Shown one piece after another: positions 1-10,498 of a DNA stretch of 64,000 nucleotides; the stretch's first letter is position 1, and the number at the start of each line of letters is the position of its first letter. Below the pieces are notes generated by a model, which searched no databases, was not told where the DNA came from, and saw nothing but the letters and a program-made list of their open reading frames with translations. Made by a program: the position numbers and the translations under genes. The stretch spans positions 90,051,254 through 90,115,253 of the forward strand of contig JAYGXS010000002.1 in assembly GCA_036362985.1 (NCBI GenBank), written 5' to 3'. Source of the DNA: Ligula intestinalis. Lineage: Eukaryota > Platyhelminthes > Cestoda > Diphyllobothriidea > Diphyllobothriidae.

Positions 1-164
1 ATTCTTTTCATCGTTTTCTCACCTACTCAAATATCAGTTTAATACTGCTATTGGATATCTCTTAAGTCAGGGGTAAACGTGTAACACTATTCTAATATTT
101 CCCGAATGAACTGCCACTTTAACAATTAAAAGGCTATTTGCCACTCCTTTGACCGCTTCACGCG

Positions 165-960
165 ATTTCCGATCTCAGATCCTATCTAGGATATATTGGC
201 AGAAAATATTGTCGTGGTTGTCTTGAGTCACTTTCTTTGCACTTTTGGCGTTCCAGTTAGTATTCCGACTGACCACTGAAGCCAATTTCAATCCATCAAT
301 TTCTCCTTCGTGCGCACACATTACAACCAATGCATGCCACTCCGCTTCCAATGGCCAAGTAGAGCATTTGTATCGCCAACTAAAGTCCGGACTGATGTAT
401 CATCTCAACCACGCGTCCTAGAGCGCCAGCTTGCAACGCGTATTCTTAGGTATTTACTCAATCGTCAAGAAGGACATCCACTGAACCACCGCCGAGCTTG
501 TTTACGGTACCCTCCTCCAACTGCCCGGTGATTTCGTGTACTCCTCCTTGGCTAAAATCAACACCACTACCTTCGTGCAACAGCGGAAACATTGCATGGC
601 CCAACTGCGACCAACGTCCACCCGTTTGATATCCAGATGTGTTTTTTTGTGCGCGACGATCTCACCTCTACCCCATTTTTTCGTCCAGCAAGACGCAGTT
701 CATAAGGCACTTTGTTCCCCGCGTGACGGTCCCTCTAAGGTGCTTCAACGGATGGTCTAATATTTCGTCATTCAGAAGGTTCAACAAACCTACACGACCA
801 CCATCGACGGGCCTAAGGCAGCCTACCTTGAATGAAGCCCCCCGTCCGTTGGGCCACCCATTCCCTCTGCATCCTCTACACCCCGTCCGTCCGTCCCAAT
901 TACTCACGCGCCAACCCAACCCATCCCTCTCACCAGCCTTTCTTCACCAACATATCCTGC
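165..960 (+). pseudogene. Degenerate Gypsy integrase relic
   Basis: Broken 3' part of a Ty3/Gypsy pol gene. The stretch at 180-290 matches base for base, with scattered changes, the integrase core of the better element at 8120-8230 (GCAGAAAATATTGTC versus GCAGAGAATATTGCC). The part at 536-870 matches 8477-8795, the integrase C-terminal region. Several frames are needed to read it, so it is not functional. It is a separate, older copy and not part of the 2.5-8.8 kb element. Confidence 0.65.
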
Positions 961-2480
961 GTGTTGAGATGGTAATATGGAAAGTTCATTTTTCAGAGTC
1001 ATGGAAAAAGCTGCTTGGAAAATCAGGGGAAATGAAGGATTAATCAAGTTAGTATTAAGTTATGTGCCCAGTTCACGCAAGAAAGCAACCAAACAAAGCT
1101 TGGGAGGTTGTTCTAAAAAAGGCATATTCGGAAACAACGAAGATATAGCGCTTAAAAGTTGAGGATGTAAGAAAAGGTATACTCAGGAAAGAATTGCGTT
1201 GGTTTTCTCGTAGACTAACAGGGCTAATGGCTCGACTCATTTCCTAAACCAAAGTATATGCAGATATGGTCAAGAGTGGAGAGAACAAACATTCCATGTA
1301 GTCTTCATTTTATTTCACGAAGGCAGAAATTGAGAGAAGTGAAGCCGCAACTCTGGGCAGCTTTGTCCGTGACTCCGAGAAAAGGTCTATTTGGAATTAA
1401 GGAGACCATATCTAAATAACCATATCCACTCGCTCCTCCAAATACGCCTATGGTTTCGTGCGGTATGGTCTCTCATTCAAAAAATCATATGCTTACTCAG
1501 TACATCGTTTCATCTACGGATCAAAATGCTCAGTCTAAGCCACATCTTAAGAAAATAATTGAGATCAGCTCAACACAGACACCCAAAACCGCCTTCAGTT
1601 CGCTCGCAGCTAACAGCCACCAGAATTCCGTTTTGCTCGCTAGTATCTTGATGTCTCACTACATGGTCAGAATCACTCTGGATATGGTACACCCTTGCAT
1701 CCAAGGGCACATTATACTGAAGCTTCTTCTCCACTTGTTGAGACATCATCGTAGCTCCTCCTTTTCCGCAAGAAGAACCTACCCTTCTGTCCTATACAAC
1801 ATTCTACATCAGTTTTCTCATCCTGAAGATTGTTTTAAAATGTGGATTAATTTAATTCTTTCCAACCTTTCGATTTCAATTTTTCAGTGTTTAATCTAGG
1901 GCAAACCCTTTAAAAAACGTCACACTGGCAATCTTATGGTAACATTATAATAAGAATAGTATACGAAAGTAGTCGGGGTAGGAATTTGAAAAATCTTCCA
2001 TACTTTACATAACACAGTTTACAACTTGTGCCGCCGAACTGTCTGCTCACACAGCATTACTGTCTGCGTTATCTGCATTTTGTGATTTGCAATCGCGTTG
2101 ACATTTTATGGGGAACGCCATCTGGCGCTGAAAATCTTCATTAAAGAGGACATAGAACTAACCTGCGCATACAAAAGGCGTACTATATCCTCCGAATTAT
2201 TTATGTAGCTACGATGAAACTTTTTTTTTGCTTGAGAGCCTGCGCATGACTTTGATCTTCAAGAGACGTAACCGCAAGATTACGACTCCGGTTGCCAATT
2301 TTCTTTTCTTTTTTGAGGAGACGTTTAGGATCATAGGTGCAAAACAGGCCAGATGGGCTATTCGAAGTTTGCGGCAGCTGGATATAAGAATAGAAAACAC
2401 TCTTGAAAGGACATTTCTTAAGTCCATCGCTGTTGGAACAGTTGCTATAATGCAGTGGTTACGTACAACACGGCTCATAC
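961..2480. other. No recognisable gene
   Basis: Short open frames occur (for example 1450-1899 on plus and 2209-2478 on minus) but none shows a domain, splice pattern or repeat similarity that I can recognise. Probably intergenic or decayed repeat. Confidence 0.4.
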
Positions 2481-2699
2481 TTGCTCGATAAGAATAGACA
2501 GCTTGGCAAGCCAGAGCTCGTAAAGTATCACGTCATATCTGTGGGGACTTGGCCCAACTTGTGCGTTATTTAAATTTATCAATTTTCGAATTTTGTTCGA
2601 ACTCGAAATGCAACAATTCCGCTTCCGACCGCGTGCTCCTCGCTAGCAACTTGCTTGCTAACAACTCTCAACACTCAACTGGCTTCAAACTAGTCGTCC

Positions 2700-2862
2700 C
2701 TCTGCAAGCAGCAACCACTCTAAATCAAAAGAGCGTGCAGACGACAAAGTCTGCTGGTACCACCAAAAATTCGGCCCGGATGCTATTAAATTCGTCCCGC
2801 CTTGTTCTTATGCTCGACGTTCACGTTCGGAAAACGGTACCGCCAGCCAGTAATGGCGACGA
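2700..2862 (+). pseudogene. Gypsy gag C-terminus with damaged knuckle
   Basis: One frame reads CWYHQKFGPDAIKFVPPC, the Cys-x2-His-x9-Cys-type knuckle of some animal Gypsy gags. The cysteine normally following the A-R/K position is replaced by phenylalanine. Reading upstream as gag requires a frame change, so only the nucleic-acid-binding tail is supported. Confidence 0.55.
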
Positions 2863-3146
2863 CTAGTGCTGGCCCATCGCGACACAGTCGCCTTTTTTAT
2901 GTGGCCGACAAGTCCAGAGGGTTCCGTTTCTTGATCGATACAGCTGCCGAGGTGAGTGTTTTACAGCCCCCTCGTCGTCATCATCTCCAGCCATCGCAGT
3001 TTACACTGCAGGCTGTGAACAACACTTCTATCGCCACGTTCGGTCAAAGGTCCCTAACTTTAGACCTCGGTCTTCCTCGCCGCTTCCAGTGGGTTTTCAT
3101 CCAGGCCGACGTCCAGTCAGCTATCATTGGAGCGGATTTCCTGTGA
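2853..3146 (+). pseudogene. Gypsy retropepsin domain
   Basis: Aspartic protease domain that would process the Gag-Pol polyprotein. The active-site segment reads FLIDTAAEVSVL, so the usual Asp-Thr-Gly triad is Asp-Thr-Ala. The closing segment IIGADFL matches the ILG-x-D-FL flap-end motif of Gypsy proteases. A stop follows directly at 3144-3146, after which the frame continues with the linker to RT. The glycine loss and the stop mark it as inactive. Confidence 0.75.
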
Positions 3147-3939
3147 CACTTTGGCCTCACAGTTGACCTCAAACATCAGAAGTTACTAGACCCTATCACG
3201 CAGCCGTTTACTGTCGGGGTAGTTTCGCAAGAGCTTTCCGCTGGCATCCAGGTGGCCGTACCAAGCCTGCCATTTTCTGACATCTTGAGGGATTATCCTT
3301 CCCTCTATAAGCCTTGTCAGGTTACGGAACAGGTTTAACACGCTTTTCGCCACCATATCACTTCCACCGGCAGACCAGTTCATGCTTATCCACGTAGGCT
3401 TCACCCTGAGAAGCTGCAGATCGCAAAAAATGAATTTGAGAACATGCTAAATTTGGGGATTATCCGTCCTTCGTCCAGTCCATGGGCTTCACCGCTGCAC
3501 ATGGTACCCAAAAAGTCTCCTGATGATTGGCGACCATGCATTGAAAATCACGCTCTCAATCGAGCTACAGTCCTGGACCAGTACGCGATTCCCCATATTC
3601 ATGACTTTTCACACATGCTGGCTGGAAAGACAAGTATTTCCAAGATTGACCTCGTGCGAGCATATCACCAAATACCGGTCGCGGAGGAGGACATCCCTAA
3701 AACCGCCCTCACGACCCCTTTCGGCCTGTTCGAATTCCTTCGCATGCCTTTCGGTTTGCGGAACGTGGCCCAAACGTTTCAGCGTTTTGTCGATGACATT
3801 TTGCGCGGTCTGTCCTTCACGTTCGTGTACATCGACGACATCCTTGTCGCAAGCTCGTCCCCCGAGAAACACGTTGATAACTTACGCGAAGTTTTCGATC
3901 GTTTTCAACAAAATGGTCTACAGCTAGACGTCGATAAGT
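3147..3939 (+). pseudogene. Gypsy reverse transcriptase, N-terminal part
   Basis: Reverse transcriptase fingers and palm of a Gypsy pol. Visible in order: the lead [28 protein letters not shown], the [14 protein letters not shown] block containing the first catalytic Asp, [17 protein letters not shown], and the catalytic YIDDILVAS box. The frame is open from 3444 to the insertion. One in-frame stop lies upstream near 3336. The coding sequence stops at LDVDK, where the PLE has inserted, and resumes at 6926. Confidence 0.85.
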
Positions 3940-3972
3940 GGAAAATTTGCATCCCAAAAAGTATAATTCGCT

Positions 3973-4437
3973 AAAAGAAGTTCTTTGGAAAGAGTACTTT
4001 AATGTGTGAATTTTCAACTCTGGTTCCCCAGATCGTCTTCAGACAGCATGGAATTATGCAAAAAACAGCTAACTCAACACGATGACTAGCAGAAGATTCT
4101 ACAGCGATTAAATATGTTAGCAAATAATCGTTGGGCGCGTTTAATTACGCGGCCGAGAGGGGGGGGATAGTTGTCAACCGAATGCAACTATGGGGTCAGC
4201 AGGAGAGGGGAGGAGGGAGGGAGGGAGGGAGGGGGGGAGGAAGGTAAGGCGAATAATTGCCACCCGCATTAAATCCTGTAGTCCATGGTCATTGTTTTTG
4301 CTTCCAGCTGGTTTTGAGGGATTTGTAATTTATATCCAAATTGATATGCCTGTTTATGCATGCCTCGTCTGAGTGCATTGCCTCCAGGAATTCGCGGCCT
4401 TGTCAAGTTGGGCAGTTGCCAACGATTTGGGTTGCGC
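3973..4437 (-). repeat. PLE tail, inverted left arm
   Basis: Reverse complement of 6470-6925 with scattered changes. Shared landmarks include the AAGAAGTTCTTT start, a GGGA-rich tract (4185-4240, facing the CCCT tract at 6670-6715) and the end of the GIY-YIG domain. On the minus strand it encodes the same C-terminal peptide region, with a frameshift (GNALRRGMHKQAYQ versus LEAMHSDEAYINRH). Confidence 0.8.
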
Positions 4438-4439
4438 AC

Positions 4440-6660
4440 AAACCGGCAACTACCCTGCACACTTAACTTGTACACCCTAAGGACAGGGTCAACCATTTCG
4501 ACAAAAAAGCAAGTAATCTACACAATACCATGTTCCGATTGTATAGAAAATAAACTATTAAGTGCCTCACAGCATGGATTTCTACCTGGAAGATCATGCG
4601 AAACCTGCCACTTGGCATTCCTTAACCTGGTTACTTCACTTCGTAATGAACAGCAATCAGTCATCGTGATTTACTTTGACCTTAGTAAAGCTTTTGACAA
4701 GGTGCCTCATAGACGCCTTTTAGTGTAACTGGAAGCCCTAGGCATCAGGCCTCCCCTCCTCGATTTCATTGCCTCCTACCTGTCTAACCGCAGCCAGAAT
4801 ATCTTAGTAGGCAATAGCTACTCGACGCTTCAGCCGATCACGAGTGGTGTATTACAAGGCACGGTTTTAGGTCCCCTCCTTTTCATTCTTTACATAAATG
4901 AAATTTCAACAGTGCTAAATAATTCGGAAAATTTCATTTATGCTGATGACCTTAAGTGTATTTACTCATTTTCTAAGGACACGGCCAGTACTTGTGTTGA
5001 TAAAGTTAACGCAGACTTGCGTACTCTCTCAAGTTGGAGCGCTACATGGCAGATGGGGTTTTCTCCATCAAAATGTAGTTTCTTGAGTTTTGGTCCCGCA
5101 AGGCTTCCTGGACCTATTATCTTCCAAAATAGTCCACTGTTAGAAAGATCTACGATAAAGGATTTGGGTCTTACTTACACGAATAAGCTTGCATTATCAC
5201 CTCATGCAGATCTAATTTCTGCCAAGGCCGCCCAGATATGTGGGTTTATATCGCATAACTTTTTGCTTCCAGAAATGAAGTTAAAACTATACCGCATGTT
5301 TGTTCTTCCTATACTAGAATACTGCTGCCCGCTTTTTGGCCTCATGACCCTGCATGACCGTAGTAAGATTGAAAAGGTTCAGCGAGTTTTCACTCGTAAA
5401 ATATTTTCTGTGTCTGGGTCTGGTATGTGTTATACAGATAGATGTCAATTAGCAAACTTTAATTTCTTTGGATAGGAAGACTCGAAGCTGGTCTATGCTT
5501 TCTGTTTCGCGTTAAAAATAGTCCTAATCTCCCACAAATTAACGCTCTCCTTCCAGTAGGCCGACCTTACGCCACTCGTAACTCTTCCATGATAATTTTA
5601 CCACCTCGTAGCTCCACATCTAACCATTCTCGCTTTTTTACCTCCAAATATGCTTTTATTTGGAACAACCTTCCTCCCGATATTAGACTGTCTTCTACAC
5701 TGTCGATTTTTAAAAGCAAATTATATAAGCATTTAAATTTAGAGGAAATAAAGTCGTTACTGTCTGTTTCCTTTCCAAACACGCAAGTTGTAGATTTTGA
5801 AAAGGGTCCTCCTGGCATTTGAAGCTCTTCACAGGATACAAAAATGGTTTCTTAATATGTTAGCATTTCCCTCTGCAGAGTCAAGCATCACTTCCAAGGG
5901 CTGCGAATTCTTCTCCGTTTTTGCAACCTTCGCTGTGGTCTTCGAGATTGGCTCTGGAATCTGGTGGGTTGCAACTCGATGATGTTGCCTTGACTTCTAC
6001 TGCCTTCTCCTGCCTTCCGGATCACCCCTTCTTAACTCAACGATATATTATTTTTTCCCGTGACCATAAACGTCCCGAACCCTCAACATTAGGTCCCAAA
6101 CTAACCACATCAAACCCTTTTACCTATTAAGGCAGTTTTTTCTCCTAAAGTTTTTTTGAACTCGGTGGCCCGCTGAACTCATCCACTGATCTAGAAGTTT
6201 TTTTGACTGCCGATGACAATTATTTTATAAGAGTTCACTGCTTATCATCATTAATTTTATTTTCACGATAGCACTAAGTTTGTAACGACAGGGCCTCTTG
6301 GGCCTTAAATATACAAATATACAAATTATTATTATTGTGATGCAGTCTATTGTGGTCAAACTGGAAAAACTCTAGCTACCCGCGTCCAACAACACCAGTC
6401 AAACGTGAGGAACAAATACAACAAATCAGAAGTTTTCATGCACACATTGGAAACAGGACATGACTTTGCATAGGAGGAAACCCAAATCGTTGGCACCTGC
6501 CCAACTAGACAAGGCCGCGAATTCCTGGAGGCAATGCACTCAGACGAGGCATACATAAACAGGCATATCAATTTGGATATTAATTACAAATCCCTCAAAA
6601 CCAGATGGAAGCAAAAACAACGACTACGGACGACAGGAGTCAATGTGGGTGACAATTATT
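4440..6660 (+). pseudogene. PLE GIY-YIG endonuclease, split by an insertion
   Basis: Endonuclease domain of a Penelope-like element. The first part (4440-4542) ends IYTIPCSDC and the second (from 6339) continues DAVYCGQTGKTLATRVQQHQ, exactly in frame once 4543-6338 is removed. The GIY-YIG signature is present as Y-T-I...Y-C-G, with the usual Ile of YIG changed to Cys. Downstream TLETGHDFA is followed by a stop and then REFLEAMHSDEAYINRH. No PLE reverse transcriptase precedes it, so the copy is 5' truncated. Confidence 0.8.
4543..6333 (+). mobile_element. CR1/Jockey-like non-LTR element, 5' truncated
   Basis: Carries RT from the SQHGFLPGRSCETCHLAFL block through DLSKAFDKVPHRRLL, SGVLQGTVLGPLLF and the catalytic FIYADDLK box to the C-terminal ISIWN-like segment (AFIWNNLPPDIR). 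One in-frame TAA stands at 4726-4728 and a frameshift near 5473, so it is dead. The 3' end is a short AT repeat (ATACAAATATACAAATTATT). The 5-bp sequence ATTGT flanks it (4538-4542 and 6334-6338), a plausible target-site duplication. It sits in the GIY-YIG codons of the PLE. Confidence 0.85.
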
Positions 6661-6925
6661 CGTCTTATCTCCCCCCTCCCTCCCTCCCCCCTCTCCTGCT
6701 GACCGCATAATTGCATTCGGTTGACAACTATCCCCCCCGGCCGCGTAATTAAATGTGACCAACAATTATTTGCTAACATATTTAATCGCTGTAGAATCTT
6801 CTGCTAGTCATCGTGTTGAGAAAGCTGTTTTTTACATAATTCTCATGCTGTCTGAAGACGATGTGGGGAACCAGAGTTAAAAATTCACACATTAAAGTAC
6901 TCTTTCCAAAAGAACTTCTTCTACC
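6470..6925 (+). repeat. PLE tail, right arm
   Basis: Direct-sense PLE 3' region: end of the GIY-YIG protein, CCCT-rich tract, then an untranslated tail ending just before TCGATAAGT. It pairs with 3973-4437 as an inverted repeat. Confidence 0.8.
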
Positions 6926-7670
6926 TCGATAAGTTTCTTTTTGGCGTCACTTCTCTGGATTTTCTTGGCCATCATCTTGACCAACATGGGATCACACCCC
7001 TCCCAGAGAAGGTGCAAAGCGTGTTGTCTTTTCCAGCCCCGAAGTCCATAACTCAGCTCCGCCGTTTCATCGGCCTAATCAACTACTACGGGCGTTTCAT
7101 ACCAAATTGCGCCGCCACTCTGGCACTTTTGACGGATCTTTTGAAGTCAAAGGCCAAGTCGCTTCAACCTTCACCCAGTGCTCTTGAAGTATTCGAGGCA
7201 GCCAAAAATAAGCACTCGAGGATGTCACCCTGCTTCATCATCTGAGCACCGATTCTGATACACAACTTATTCTGACCACCGATGCCTCAAACATTGCCGT
7301 CGGCGCAGTTCTGCAGCAACAGGTCCACGGACAGTTGCAGCCGCTAGCATTCTTCTCCCAGAAGCTTCAGCCGGCACAGACTCGCTATGGTACTTTCTCG
7401 CGTGAACCTATCACCATTTACCTGGCCATCCGACATTTTCGCCACCTGCTCGAGGGGAGGGATTTTCAGGTCAACACGGATTACAAACCTCTTACTTACC
7501 CCTCAAAGCTAAGCTGGATCGATATTCGCCGCGCGAAGTACGTCACCTTGACTGCATATCTCAATTCACCTCAGACATATGCTATGTCCGCTGTGATGAG
7601 AATATCGTTGCTGATGCCTTGTGCCGTCCAGAGGTCAAGGCTCTTATCACCACGTTAGACCTGGCGAAGC
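6926..7670 (+). pseudogene. Gypsy RT end and RNase H
   Basis: RT thumb (VTSLDFLGHHLDQHGI, then RRFIGLINYYGRFIP) followed after a frameshift near 7225 by RNase H. The latter shows LTTDASNIAVGAVLQQ with the first catalytic Asp, and YGTFSREPITIYLAIRHFRH. The usual TDHKPL motif is TDYKPLTY, so the His is lost. A second shift falls near 7560. RNase H would remove RNA from the RNA/DNA hybrid during reverse transcription; this copy cannot. Confidence 0.8.
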
Positions 7671-7799
7671 TTGCGGAAGCGCAGGCGCCTGATGACTCCA
7701 TCATTTAAATGCTTGCGTCTTCAGTGCTTCAGTTGCGTGAGGCTTCCCTCCCCGCGGCACCAGGCTCTATCGTGTGTGATTTTCTACAGGAACCTCTCG

Positions 7800-8795
7800 T
7801 CCTGTAGTATCCCAATCCTATCAGAAGGTTTTTTTCGACCACTTCTTTTTGCTATCCCACCCTGGTGTTCGTGCCGGTCGCAAACTCATTGCAGCCCGTT
7901 TCGTCTGGTCAAAGGTGAACACCGACATTGCTACCTAGACCAGACAATGCTTAGCCTGCCAAAAGAATAAGGTCCAGCGACACACCGCTTCACCTCCTAG
8001 CACGTTCACTGTTCCCGATGCCCGTTTTCAACAAGTCCACATGGATTAAGTCGGACCGTTACCCACATCTCGTTGTTTCACGCACATTCTGACTGCTGTT
8101 GATCGTTTCACACGATGGCCCATCGCCGTTCCCATCTTGGATACCTCGGCAGAGAATATTGCCATGGTTTTCCTTACGCACTGGATAGCTGAATTTGGTG
8201 TTCCAGCTTCCCTCCCCACTGACCGTGGAAGTCAGTTTACATCTGCACTCTTCCAGGAGTTCACCAAACTGCTCAGATGCTCGCATACCACCACCACTGC
8301 CTATCACCCAGCATCAAACAGCCTCGTGAAACGCCTTAACCATCAGTTGAAGTTCGCGTTGATGTCTCAACCTGGCCCGCACAACTGGAGCGAAAATCTG
8401 TCGTCCGTCCTCCTCGGCATTCGCTCGGCTCTTAAGGAAGACATTCAATGCACACCCACCGATCTCGTCCCTCCGTTTACCTGGTAAGCTCGTGCAGTCT
8501 TCCTCCGTCACCCCTGAAGCCACTAACAACTTCGTGCAACAGCTGCAGCAACGCATGGCCGCACTGCGCCCAACCCCCACACGCGTGACACCTCGACGCG
8601 TTTTCCTGCACGATGAATTGCACACAACCCCATTCGTGTTTGTCCGGCAGACGCAGTTCGCAGGCTCCTTTGTCCACCATATAATGGTCCCTTCAAGGTG
8701 CTTGAACGGAAGGACAACTATTTCGTCATTCAAAGGGCTGATGCTACTGATACGGTCTCCATCGACAGACTGAAACCGGCCTACGTTAAATGAAC
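7800..8795 (+). pseudogene. Gypsy integrase
   Basis: The zinc-binding N-terminus is visible as HPGVRAGRKLIAARFVW and CLACQKNK. The core follows: TAVDRFTRWP (first Asp), PTDRGSQFTSALF (second Asp) and YHPASNSLVKRLNHQLK. In the last block the third catalytic residue, normally Glu in LVER, is Lys. A stop (TAA, 8046-8048) stands in HMD-stop-VGPLP. The C-terminal domain runs to about 8795 after a frameshift near 8485. The enzyme would insert the cDNA into the host genome; this copy is inactive. Confidence 0.85.
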
Positions 8796-8799
8796 TTCA

Positions 8800-9630
8800 C
8801 CATCACCTGGTCCGTCCACTTTCACGGCAGCTCCACCCTATCATTTCCTAATCTTCATTGTTATCGTTGTGTACCGTTTTTCGCCTTTTCTGCTAGGATA
8901 GCCTGGTAGATTACTCACTAGAGGTTAGCTTACACTAGAAAGTTTTCCATTGCATGTTTGCTAAGACGTTTATAAATTTTTACCGACAGTTCCTCTGCAT
9001 ATCAATCAGTATCAGTCAGTATATTTAGAGTAACTGAACAAGCCCTTAAAAGCTCAATTGAAACGGTACAGGAATGCATAAAATGTAGCGAAATATGCCA
9101 AAAAATTTTACAGATCGCTTTTTTTATGCAAAATTGCATAAAAATAGATACAAAACCTTAATTGTTGACAAGATGAGGCGTTTGTGGAATAGCAGGATAC
9201 AAAATGTTCACTGCATGTTCACTATTAAATATTCGTCTGGGTAACCTTTAGTACAAATGCACGCTCCCTTTAAATCAAGCAAGTAGAAAGTTTTAAATCA
9301 TTTCTGTTAGTGAGTATTTGCAACTTTGCACTGGCCTTTATCAAATGATTAGCCAGACACCTCTCAAACACGTTCACAGTGGGTGAATGCACACCAGACT
9401 CTGGCAAAGTTTTTCTCTGTCAAACGACACTTTGAGAGAAGAATGGTGAATGTTGGAATGTGTGGCTCAGTTCCTTCTTCAAGTGGCAATCGTGTCTTCC
9501 GAGGTTCCTTCTTGGGACTGTTGGAAAGAGATCCTCCCATTTGATATCTAGACCAGTTCTCCTTAGTAATAAAACGTCACTATAAGGTCACATGTGCCTG
9601 GTCTTTAGTGGAGGCGGAGAGATGTAAAGT
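8800..9630. other. No gene seen; possible Gypsy 3' flank
   Basis: AT-rich sequence after the integrase. I looked for an LTR here and found no matching direct repeat upstream of the element. Confidence 0.35.
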
Positions 9631-9632
9631 AG

Positions 9633-9923
9633 TCAAATGCTTTTGTATGTGAACTGCTTAAGTTCAGGGACCGCCTTAGTAGCACATCGTTGAACCCCTT
9701 CAACAATCCCTATGTCTTTCTGAAGCCAAGGCCACCAAGCCTGCACCGCATATTCCAGATGCGACCGCACGAATGTTCCATGCAGATGTCTGCATTGAGA
9801 TAAACAAACATTCTTCGTATAGCGCTCATAACCTAACTTTGCCGTCACTGCGACTTTTGAGCACTGTGTTGTGAGACTTAGGTCGTCTTCTATAAGTGCA
9901 CCAAGATCCCTTTGCACACTCAC
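9633..9923 (-). pseudogene. Non-LTR RT C-terminal fragment
   Basis: An open minus-strand stretch reads KDLGxLI-like QRDLGALIEDDLSLTTQ, then FVRSHLEYAVQAWWPW, KDIGIVEGVQRCATK. This is the conserved region after the RT palm in CR1/Jockey-group elements (LEYAxQAWxPWxxKDIxxLExVQRRATK). Nothing else of the element is joined to it. Confidence 0.7.
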
Positions 9924-10147
9924 AGTTTCAAGCAGTTGGTCTCCAAATACCTAGTGTCGTTGGAATGCATTTCTCTGTTTTTTCTTGATAACATGTGTAT
10001 ATCTACATGTTTTTGGTATTTAAGTTTATGCACCAACTATTTTTTCCAATAATAATATGTTGATTATGCCAGTTTCAGGCAATTGTGAAGAGTTGGTAAT
10101 GCACATCTTGGGCGCCTTCCAACACCTCGAAGACCGGAAAAAGCCTA

Positions 10148-10233
10148 AAACAAACTCCCTATGTTGCAGCCAGTATTGGTTTTGTTTCAGGTTTTTTGTT
10201 TTGTCAATACTGGGCGAGATAGGGAGTTTGTTT
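10148..10233. repeat. Compact hairpin repeat
   Basis: Imperfect inverted repeat: arm 10148-10178 (AAACAAACTCCCTAT, short mismatch, CCAGTATTG) and arm 10205-10233, about 26 bases between them, rich in T and G. Confidence 0.7.
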
Positions 10234-10498
10234 CAAGTGAAAAAAAACCTGCCTTCAAATGTATGATACAAACGGAATAAATGTACAGTAGTAAGCTGAG
10301 TTGACTCATCAGCAGGAGAACTGTTTCATATCGTTTAAGGACATTAGTTCCAGGCGGAGAGGGTTGGCACAAGAACACAATGTTCTCAGTCTTCCTTCAA
10401 TGGTTGTCGGCAAAAGTTGCGCGCTATCGGCTGAAGGGTTAGCAGACTGCGGGCTGCTGCTTCAGCAGCATTATCTTCAGCATGAAGCCTGGTGGGGT

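Larger units (their letters stand above)
3940..6925. mobile_element. Foldback Penelope-like element inside the Gypsy RT
   Basis: A 3-kb insertion with long inverted arms (3973-4437 against 6925-6470) around a GIY-YIG endonuclease fragment. The 9-bp sequence TCGATAAGT occurs on both sides (3931-3939 and 6926-6934) and is the probable target-site duplication. Removing the insert joins LDVDK to LFGVTSLDFLGHHLD, the expected Gypsy RT sequence. PLEs are known for 5' truncation and inverted terminal copies of their tail, and this layout fits. A further element sits inside at 4543-6333. Confidence 0.8.
2481..8800 (+). mobile_element. Ty3/Gypsy retrotransposon, disrupted
   Basis: Gag tail, protease, reverse transcriptase, RNase H and integrase appear in canonical Ty3/Gypsy order (integrase last). 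The reading frame is broken by several stops and shifts, and by a 3-kb insertion at 3940-6925 inside the RT domain. I could not find flanking LTRs: neither the region upstream of 2500 nor that downstream of 8800 shows a matching direct repeat. The element is old and dead. Similarity to the Mag-type lineage is an impression from the gag knuckle. Confidence 0.85.
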
